Shown here: in pieces, positions 63,201 through 64,000 of the stretch
Layout of the letters: every line of letters begins with the position of its first letter
Numbering within the stretch: position 1 is the first letter of the stretch
NCBI GenBank assembly: GCA_949126835.1
Contig: OX421500.1
Location: forward strand, 44,486,114-44,550,113
DNA: 64,000 nt
DNA from: Anisus vortex
Taxonomy: Eukaryota; Mollusca; Gastropoda; Planorbidae
Direction of reading: 5' to 3'
The notes under the pieces: generated by a model
Databases searched by the model: none
Told to the model about the DNA's origin: nothing
The model's input: the letters and a program-made list of their open reading frames with translations, nothing else
Program-made: the position numbers and the translations under genes

Positions 63201-63670
63201 TTGTGAAAACTGATCAAGTTTGTGATAAGTTTGGGTATTTTTAGTATTCTGTAAGAATTGAATGGTAGTGAATTCAGTCAACATTGGTGCTCACAATAAT
63301 AAAGTTCAACTTAAATATTCTAGATTTATCCAGACACTCTGTATTTTCAGGTGTTCGTGAATTCTGTTGCCGTGTGTGTAACTATAAAGGTGTGACCCAG
63401 TCTGACCTGAACCGCCACATGAAATCCCAGGTCCACCTACTAAGGTCCAACCACGTGTGTTCCCAATGTGGGGAGGGATTTGTCACACCCAAGACCTTGA
63501 GGGACCACTCTCTGTGCTGCACTGGCTCAGCAGACAAGAGCATGGACGGCGTATCCAACAATGAGGACGACCTGGCCGATGAGGATTACGAGGATGAAGA
63601 CCTTGGGGAGTCCAGCCAAGGAAGTAACTGTGGCCTTGTGGCTACTGAGGTCAAGGTTGCAGTCATATAA
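24094..63670 (+). CDS. Large C2H2 zinc-finger protein, 24 coding exons
   Basis: I assembled this gene from GT-AG boundaries; all intron phases agree and the joined frame is 4,434 nt (1,477 residues). Zinc fingers by first cysteine: 158, 186, 369, 540, 570, 653, 681, 1322, 1350, 1378, and a C2HC variant at 1408. Fingers 2, 3, 5, 6 and 7 are each interrupted by an intron and become complete only after joining, which strongly supports the model. Other features: AT-hook-like RRRGRP (37-42), acidic stretch (about 58-115), coiled coil (about 829-876), xDLS motifs at 342, 434, 911 (PTDLS, a CtBP-type motif) and 1101, and acidic C-terminus. A nuclear DNA-binding repressor is inferred. Orthologue not identified. 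The start exon, exon 2 boundary and 3' end are least certain; the gene may extend past the window. Confidence 0.85.
26777..26974 (-). mobile_element. hAT-like MITE, copy 2
   Basis: Reverse orientation relative to 10499. Starts CTTCGGAAACCTTTTGA and ends AGGTTGCTGACCCCT, with the shared interior TTCATTCAGCGTGCCAACAG. Flanking CATGTAGG (26769-26776) and TATGTAGG (26975-26982) match at 7 of 8, an 8-bp duplication. The left terminus is slightly shortened. Confidence 0.75.
27236..27445 (-). mobile_element. hAT-like MITE, copy 3 (degraded ends)
   Basis: Same interior as copy 2, with TTCATTCAACGTGCCAACA present twice, an internal duplication of about 30 bp. Also CCGCGTGCCACTAAAAATCG and TTCTGCGTGCCAAG. 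Termini are decayed and no clear target duplication remains. Confidence 0.65.
28146..28319 (-). mobile_element. hAT-like MITE, copy 4
   Basis: Begins CAGGGGTCGGAAACTTTTGA and ends TAGGTTTCCGATCCCTG, an imperfect inverted pair. The interior matches the other copies (TTCATTCAGCGTGCCAACAG). The flanking 8 bp (CAATAGAT and AGCTCGAT) match only weakly. Confidence 0.75.
32919..33679 (+). repeat. 38-bp minisatellite built on the exon 2 acceptor
   Basis: Exactly 20 units of 38 bp (760 bp). Each unit consists of GATGGCCTGTCGCCAGACTC followed by GGAGGTTGTCCCATTATA. The first half equals the start of exon 2; the second half ends at TTATAG, a usable acceptor dinucleotide. A strong pyrimidine tract ending CCCCCCCAG lies just before the first unit. 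Variants are C/T at the fourth base and GGCATG in four units. Confidence 0.95.
33680..33835 (+). CDS. Zinc-finger gene exon 2 (AT-hook-like)
   Basis: Follows TTATAG of the last 38-bp unit. Codes DGMSPDSTSAAT, a serine-rich stretch, then YRRRGRPVALDP (AT-hook core RGRP), and ends at TTTTG before GTATTT. Length 156 nt, phase 1 at both ends, consistent with exons 1 and 3. The donor is weak, so the 3' edge is less sure. Confidence 0.65.
33988..34860. repeat. 45-bp minisatellite abutting exon 3 acceptor
   Basis: About 19 units of 45 bp (GTGATCTCTATACTTTGTCC, then ACTACCATCATATTGACCACAGTGT, in two parts). The final unit runs directly into the exon 3 acceptor: its TTTGTCCA becomes TTTTGTCCAG. Because 45 is divisible by three, long frames stay open on both strands (276 and 189 codons); these are not genes. 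Confidence 0.95.
34861..34985 (+). CDS. Zinc-finger gene exon 3 (acidic)
   Basis: Between acceptor TTTTGTCCAG and donor CAG|GTCAGT. Codes an acidic segment (DGGDESKFND ... SDEDGLDESMDG ... MIADMQ). Starts with two bases of a split codon and ends in phase 0. Only one frame is open. Confidence 0.85.
35026..35275 (+). repeat. SINE family A, copy 4
   Basis: Forward, with clear tRNA-like head: TGGTCGAGTGGCAGTGCGCT (A box) and GGTCCTGGGTTTGAATCC (B box), then GAAGGCTAGGATTTGTCCC and GGTCTGGAAGGTGTCC. It lies in intron 3, about 40 bp after the exon 3 donor. Confidence 0.85.
35546..35870. repeat. 15-bp minisatellite before exon 4
   Basis: About 20 copies of TTAATACTGTGTTGT, a few with TTAGTACTG. 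It ends about 20 bp before the exon 4 acceptor, whose upstream sequence (TTTTTATACTTG) resembles a diverged unit. Confidence 0.95.
35890..35928 (+). CDS. Zinc-finger gene exon 4 (39-nt microexon)
   Basis: Acceptor TATTGTACAG, donor GAG|GTAAAT, phase 0 at both ends. Codes DAKETDDTDNEAE, acidic like its neighbours. Because it is symmetric it could be skipped without changing frame. Confidence 0.85.
36375..36570 (+). repeat. SINE-like family B, copy 3, with 17-bp internal array
   Basis: Shares TCCCAGGTTCTATCCCTGCC, GGAGTTTT and AATAATCTTCTATCTAGAAG with the 9628 copy. The CCGACCAATCCCTGCC segment, single in other copies, is repeated about six times as a 17-bp unit (36408-36510), alternating GCCACC and GCCGCC. 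Confidence 0.8.
36727..36957 (+). CDS. Zinc-finger gene exon 5 (ZF1, start of ZF2)
   Basis: Acceptor TTCTACCCACAG, donor GAG|GTAGGC, 77 codons, phase 0-0. Codes DEDQPKLIFNGLM..., finger 1 (CX2CX12HX3H at residues 158-178), linker TGERPF and the first cysteine of finger 2 (VCHIE). Confidence 0.95.
37454..37597 (+). CDS. Zinc-finger gene exon 6 (rest of ZF2)
   Basis: Acceptor TATCCCCAG, donor ACA|GTAAGT, 48 codons. Completes finger 2 (C186-X4-C191-X12-H204-X3-H208; QCGKSYKAKRSLNLHQSTHH), then a proline-rich segment. A SINE A begins within about ten bases of the donor. Confidence 0.93.
37603..37866 (+). repeat. SINE family A, copy 5
   Basis: Forward copy starting almost at the exon 6 donor: TCCTGGGTTCAAATCCTGG (B box), GTCTGGAGGGTGTCC, GTGCTGGCCACACAC, CTAGTATGCCATGGCCACAG and tail CAACGGGATACTTTACTT. 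Nearly full length. Confidence 0.88.
37946..38025. repeat. AAT-run / TTTATATAGCAC repeat fragment
   Basis: AATAATAATAATGATAAT followed by TTATTTATATAGCACTTC and GCATGCTCAGTGCGCTC. This resembles a dispersed repeat end that is widespread in marine invertebrates; the family is recalled, not tested. Confidence 0.4.
38384..38580 (+). CDS. Zinc-finger gene exon 7
   Basis: Acceptor CTTGTCTACAG, donor AA|GTAAGTAAAG, phase 0 to 2. Codes a serine- and arginine-containing linker (PMSSSPAISENTK ... LLSRLPDRLSTPN ... TTDLSK). The donor GTAAGTAAAGTACCC is identical to the antisense tail of SINE A copies. Confidence 0.92.
38581..38745 (-). repeat. SINE family A, copy 6 (truncated), at exon 7 donor
   Basis: Antisense copy whose 3' tail (GTAAGTAAAGTACCCTTCGG on the plus strand) starts at the donor itself. 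The body continues TTTCTGTGTCCACAGCATAC and CTTTACTCCCAACTAA, and is cut before the tRNA-like head. Confidence 0.85.
39012..39355 (-). repeat. SINE family A, copy 7, with 39-bp head triplication
   Basis: Antisense copy in intron 7: GTTAAGTACCCTTCTGACC, CGGCATACTAGGGGG, CAGAGCTGGGTAGACTC, CACCAGGATTTGTACCC. The tRNA-like head end (GCCAGCTGAATGTGCTGCCT, then TAGGCACTGTGCTCCATAT) is present three times with a 39-bp period (about 39243-39355). Confidence 0.85.
39519..39720 (+). CDS. Zinc-finger gene exon 8 (start of ZF3)
   Basis: Acceptor TCTCTCTCAG, donor GAT|GTAAGT, phase 2 to 0. Codes a region with an acidic run, EDLSMSS (xDLS), an RRGGRPPA motif recalling an AT-hook, and ends FKCD with the first cysteine of finger 3. 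Confidence 0.93.
39805..39848 (-). repeat. SINE family A, copy 8 (tail fragment)
   Basis: AAAGTCTGACCAAATTTATC then CCTAGGGCCGGTAAAGCAGC. Only about 44 bp of the 3' end remain. Confidence 0.65.
39985..42254. repeat. 38-bp minisatellite in intron 8
   Basis: About 60 units of 38 bp: CTGTTCATTAACTGCATCCA then GTCCCTGCCATCAAGTAA. Variants (CAACTAA in the left third, TACATGCAG on the right) are clustered, which indicates local duplication. Each unit carries AAGTAACT and GCATCCAG, weak donor-like and acceptor-like strings. Confidence 0.95.
42285..42395 (+). repeat. SINE family A, copy 9 (3' fragment)
   Basis: GACCAGCCACACATTTCCCT, AGTATGCCAT, GAACCCTGCTTCACTGGCCC and GGATACTTTATT, matching the SINE A 3' half. 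Confidence 0.7.
42566..42912 (+). CDS. Zinc-finger gene exon 9 (rest of ZF3)
   Basis: Acceptor CATCTGTTTAG, donor GA|GTAAGT, phase 0 to 2. Completes finger 3 (C369, C372, H385, H390; FCNKTFRHEISCINHTRTAH), followed by a long proline-rich linker with SSLDLSFTP, a second xDLS motif. Confidence 0.95.
43289..43800. repeat. 30-bp minisatellite in intron 9
   Basis: Seventeen units of 30 bp: GGGTCAAGTACGGTACATGT then ATGTTTATTT, with GTCAAG and GTCTAG variants interspersed. All other positions are nearly invariant. GTACGGTAC and ACATGT make it locally self-complementary. Open frames on both strands are by-products of a length divisible by three. Confidence 0.97.
43883..43923 (+). CDS. Zinc-finger gene exon 10 (41 nt)
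   Basis: Acceptor TTTCCTTTCAG, donor CAG|GTAAAG, phase 2 to 1. Codes LNVDLRLKDSEKS. Short, but both phases agree with neighbours and the splice sites are strong. Confidence 0.8.
44062..44179 (+). CDS. Zinc-finger gene exon 11
   Basis: Acceptor TGTATGATTAG, donor CAA|GTAAGT, phase 1 to 2. Codes LAEDGGNRRMRVTVEKE ... GRRATVFK, the lead-in to finger 4. A 15-bp array starts at its donor. Confidence 0.88.
44180..44514. repeat. 15-bp minisatellite starting at exon 11 donor
   Basis: About 22 copies of AGTACCGCTACTCTT (or AGTACCAC). The first unit overlaps the donor GTAAGTACC, so the array grew from or into the 5' splice site. Confidence 0.95.
44938..45118 (+). repeat. SINE family A, copy 10 (internally deleted)
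   Basis: GCACTGGCCGAGCTGCAGCG, GGTAGGTTTGAATCC (B box), then directly GTGCCGTGGCCACAGAAACT, GCTTCACCGGCCCCATGG and GATGGGATACTTTAC. The middle of the element is missing. Confidence 0.8.
45231..45378 (+). CDS. Zinc-finger gene exon 12 (ZF4, most of ZF5)
   Basis: Acceptor AATGTTTCAG, donor CAG|GTCAGT, phase 2 to 0. Finger 4 (C540, C543, H556, H560; CHMCLRVFSSLIRFNHHLPSH) and finger 5 (C570, C573, H586), whose last histidine is in exon 13. Confidence 0.95.
45420..45525. repeat. 36-bp tandem triplication in intron 12
   Basis: Three copies of ACATGTGACAATATTTCTGG then TTGGCTAGTTTTGAAA. The third leads directly into the hAT-like element. Confidence 0.88.
45527..46170. mobile_element. hAT-like non-autonomous element, 644 bp
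   Basis: Short inverted termini AGACATGCATACC and GGTAGGCATGTCT (reverse complements with one mismatch), flanked by GGTTAGTC (45519-45526) and GGTTAGTT (46171-46178), 7 of 8 matching. Ends carry repeated GTTCCGCTTTT blocks. No transposase remains. The superfamily is inferred from the 8-bp duplication alone. Confidence 0.65.
46548..46631 (+). CDS. Zinc-finger gene exon 13
   Basis: Acceptor TTTTTTCAG, donor AAG|GTAAAT, 28 codons, phase 0-0. Begins CHREKFTG, supplying the last histidine of finger 5 (H590), then a serine-rich linker. Confidence 0.9.
47034..47126. repeat. 46-bp tandem duplication
   Basis: Two copies of TCACTCAGAATCTGTCC then GGAATGTATG(C/T)CATTTC and TTGTATGC, in intron 13 just before exon 14. 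Confidence 0.85.
47153..47269 (+). CDS. Zinc-finger gene exon 14 (start of ZF6)
   Basis: Acceptor AATGTCCATAG, donor AAG|GTTAGT, 39 codons. Serine-rich linker ending GGYSCVK, the first cysteine of finger 6. Confidence 0.88.
47445..47600 (-). repeat. SINE family A, copy 11 (fragment)
   Basis: CCTGTCGGATAGGGCTGGTG, TTTCCATGGCCATGACATAC and CTTTACTTTGCCCCAACTAA, matching antisense SINE A. The right part is diverged. Confidence 0.7.
48010..48090 (-). repeat. SINE family A, copy 12 (head fragment)
   Basis: GGGACACCCTCCAGACCTGG, CACCAGGATTGGAACCCAG. An antisense tRNA-like head with part of the body. Confidence 0.7.
48100..48280. repeat. GTGTAAAGTGAAGTTTTT repeats and T38 run
   Basis: Five copies of TGTAAAGTGAAGTT separated by T runs; the longest T run is about 38 bases (48198-48235). 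It serves as the sequence upstream of the exon 15 acceptor. Confidence 0.85.
48294..48425 (+). CDS. Zinc-finger gene exon 15 (rest of ZF6, most of ZF7)
   Basis: Acceptor GTAAATCCTAG, donor CGA|GTGAGT, 44 codons. Completes finger 6 (C653, C656, H669, H673) and holds C681, C684 and H697 of finger 7; the last histidine is in exon 16, 6.3 kb away. Confidence 0.95.
48880..53835. repeat. 5-kb minisatellite of 56- and 58-bp units in intron 15
   Basis: About 86 units: CACATTATACATTTTATTCT, TACAACAAGAAGAAAATAAC, then AGACTTTACAGTGACAGA (58 bp) or ACTTTACAGTGACAGA (56 bp). Rare variants recur at matched distances: CTTTTCAG at 49491 and 51261, TTAAAAC at 50551 and 52319, a shortened unit at 51837 and 53551. 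This indicates duplication of blocks of about 1.7-1.8 kb. Confidence 0.96.
53832..54045. repeat. 15-bp array nested at the end of the 58-bp array
   Basis: Fourteen perfect copies of AGACTTTACAGTGAC, which is the terminal segment of the 58-bp unit. Open frames on both strands are artefacts. Confidence 0.97.
54046..54724 (+). other. Rest of intron 15, nothing seen
   Basis: AT-rich unique sequence leading to the exon 16 acceptor. No repeat family or gene recognised. Confidence 0.6.
54725..54961 (+). CDS. Zinc-finger gene exon 16
   Basis: Acceptor ATTTTTATAG, donor GCT|GTGAGT, 79 codons. VSHGSMQYTN supplies the last histidine (H702) of finger 7. Also holds an asparagine-serine run (DNNNNNSSSG) and an acidic end. 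Confidence 0.93.
55091..55180 (+). CDS. Zinc-finger gene exon 17
   Basis: Acceptor TTGTTTCAG, donor CAG|GTGGAT, 30 codons: PSIESFDQSKALRLMM ... KKINSQVLQ. No domain recognised. Confidence 0.88.
55511..55909 (+). CDS. Zinc-finger gene exon 18 (coiled coil, PxDLS)
   Basis: Acceptor TCTCTGCCAG, 133 codons to donor ATA|GTTAGT, the only good donor in the phase required by exon 19. Contains a strongly charged helix (EEEKRKSERARQELEEMKQR..., residues about 829-876), likely a coiled coil, and RPTDLSIKS at 910-918, a match to the CtBP-binding PxDLS motif. Confidence 0.9.
56268..56514 (+). CDS. Zinc-finger gene exon 19 (basic linker)
   Basis: Acceptor GTTTTTAATCAG, donor A|GTAAGT, phase 0 to 1. Basic stretch TKNRRKALKPQRIRCD, a possible nuclear localisation signal, then an asparagine run (DNNNNNTD). 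Confidence 0.9.
56848..57622 (+). CDS. Zinc-finger gene exon 20 (serine/proline-rich, 775 nt)
   Basis: Acceptor TTTATTTCAG, donor CAG|GTGAGT, phase 1 to 2. Low-complexity Ser/Pro region with a degenerate 7-8-residue repeat (NTAPSLPNTAPLLPNAASSL), a GAIDLSTDS xDLS motif at about 1101-1105, and the end TTTSLSRTHS, which is repeated in exon 21. Confidence 0.92.
58090..58125 (+). CDS. Zinc-finger gene exon 21 (36-nt duplicate microexon)
   Basis: Acceptor TCCTTCCAG, donor CAG|GTTTGT, phase 2 to 2. Codes TRATSLSRTHS, near-identical to the end of exon 20 (RATTTSLSRTHS). Symmetric, so it can be included or skipped in frame. Confidence 0.72.
58126..59810 (+). other. Intron 21, nothing but a small tandem repeat
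   Basis: Unique AT-rich sequence with a short imperfect tandem repeat of GAAATGTACCTCCT / GAAATGACCACA at about 59165-59285. Confidence 0.55.
59811..59959 (+). CDS. Zinc-finger gene exon 22 (ZF8)
   Basis: Acceptor GTCACTTCCAG, donor GAAG|GTTTGT, phase 2 to 1. Complete finger 8 (C1322, C1325, H1338, H1342; CVICKKNFLSLSDINRHMDFH). Confidence 0.95.
60912..61995. repeat. 45-bp minisatellite in intron 22
   Basis: Twenty-four units of 45 bp (GAAACAACTGACTAGATACA, ATTATTGTTACAGTTTTGAA, TTAAA). All but two units are identical, so homogenisation or expansion is very recent. The 396-codon frame across it is a repeat translation. Confidence 0.97.
62454..62537 (+). CDS. Zinc-finger gene exon 23 (ZF9)
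   Basis: Acceptor TCTCTCTCTAG, donor GAAG|GTAAAC, phase 1 to 1. DIRPYKCKYCDYYARTNSQL then KVHKLRHE: finger 9 with a DIRPYKC linker typical of consecutive C2H2 fingers. Confidence 0.95.
63351..63670 (+). CDS. Zinc-finger gene exon 24 (ZF10, ZF11, acidic tail)
   Basis: Acceptor GTATTTTCAG, phase 1 start. Finger 10 (C1378, C1381, H1394, H1400), finger 11 as a C2HC variant (C1408, C1411, H1424, C1428), then an acidic tail (NNEDDLADEDYEDEDLGESS). The frame ends at TAA 63668-63670. No AATAAA follows in the window, and GTAACT near 63625 or GTCAAG near 63650 could be donors, so the gene may continue. Confidence 0.85.
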
Positions 63671-64000
63671 AAGGTCAAACTTTTGTTGTGTTGATTGTAG
63701 GTTAAAGGTCAGGAGTAGGTTCATACTGGTTTCTGTCCTTATATTTACTATTTAGCCAGTTTGTGTTTTATCAACTTGAAGAATTTCATTCCATTTAATA
63801 TGTGTCATCCCTAACACTTGTATATATTTCATGCACAATTTCTGCCAATGGTTGTGACCTATGTATAATAGAAGTACTTAAGGTGTTCATTTTTTAAAAA
63901 CATTTTTTTACAATTTTTTTCATATTTTTTAAAAATATCTATAATTATATTAAATGAATCTACCTGACAAAAAAACAACATTTATCAGCAGAAGTCCTGA
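63671..64000 (+). other. 3' UTR or next intron, undecided
   Basis: AT-rich sequence without coding potential or a canonical polyadenylation signal. Confidence 0.5.

Overview
The window is animal DNA with long introns, GT-AG splice sites, tRNA-derived SINEs, hAT-like MITEs, an LTR retrotransposon and very many tandem repeats. I read it as a lophotrochozoan genome, probably a mollusc. That placement rests on overall character only, not on a diagnostic gene. There is no sign of operons, phage or CRISPR.

Layout. (1) 1-9,600: a 39-bp minisatellite interrupted by an almost intact LTR retrotransposon (1,096-9,148) with about 1.03-kb LTRs that differ at one position. Its pol order is Gag, protease, integrase, reverse transcriptase, RNase H: a Ty3/Gypsy-type RT with a Copia-like order, as described for Gmr1-like elements. 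RNase H is split from the rest by a frameshift at an A8 run. (2) 9,600-24,090: no protein gene recognised. It holds SINEs, a LINE 3' relic, a hAT-like MITE, a 40-bp array, a 2-kb array of 25-bp units with a 218-bp higher-order period, microsatellites and G/C homopolymers. (3) 24,094-63,670 (+): one large C2H2 zinc-finger gene that I assembled exon by exon. It has 24 coding exons, every splice phase agrees, and the product is about 1,477 residues. It carries 11 zinc fingers (five of them interrupted by introns), an AT-hook-like motif, a coiled coil, four xDLS motifs (one a full PxDLS CtBP-type motif) and an acidic tail, so a nuclear DNA-binding corepressor-type protein is likely. I could not name the orthologue. 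The last exon may not be the true 3' end.

The most striking feature is how tandem repeats and SINEs sit around this gene's splice sites. Arrays touch or lie within about 20 bp of the acceptors of exons 2, 3 and 4 and the donor of exon 11. The exon 2 array is exactly 20 copies of a 38-bp unit that contains both the acceptor and the start of the exon. SINEs lie at the donors of exons 6 and 7. Three SINE copies have themselves produced short tandem arrays. Intron 15 holds about 5 kb of 56/58-bp units with about 1.77-kb internal duplications that run into a nested 15-bp array. Most long open frames in the window are by-products of these arrays and are not genes.
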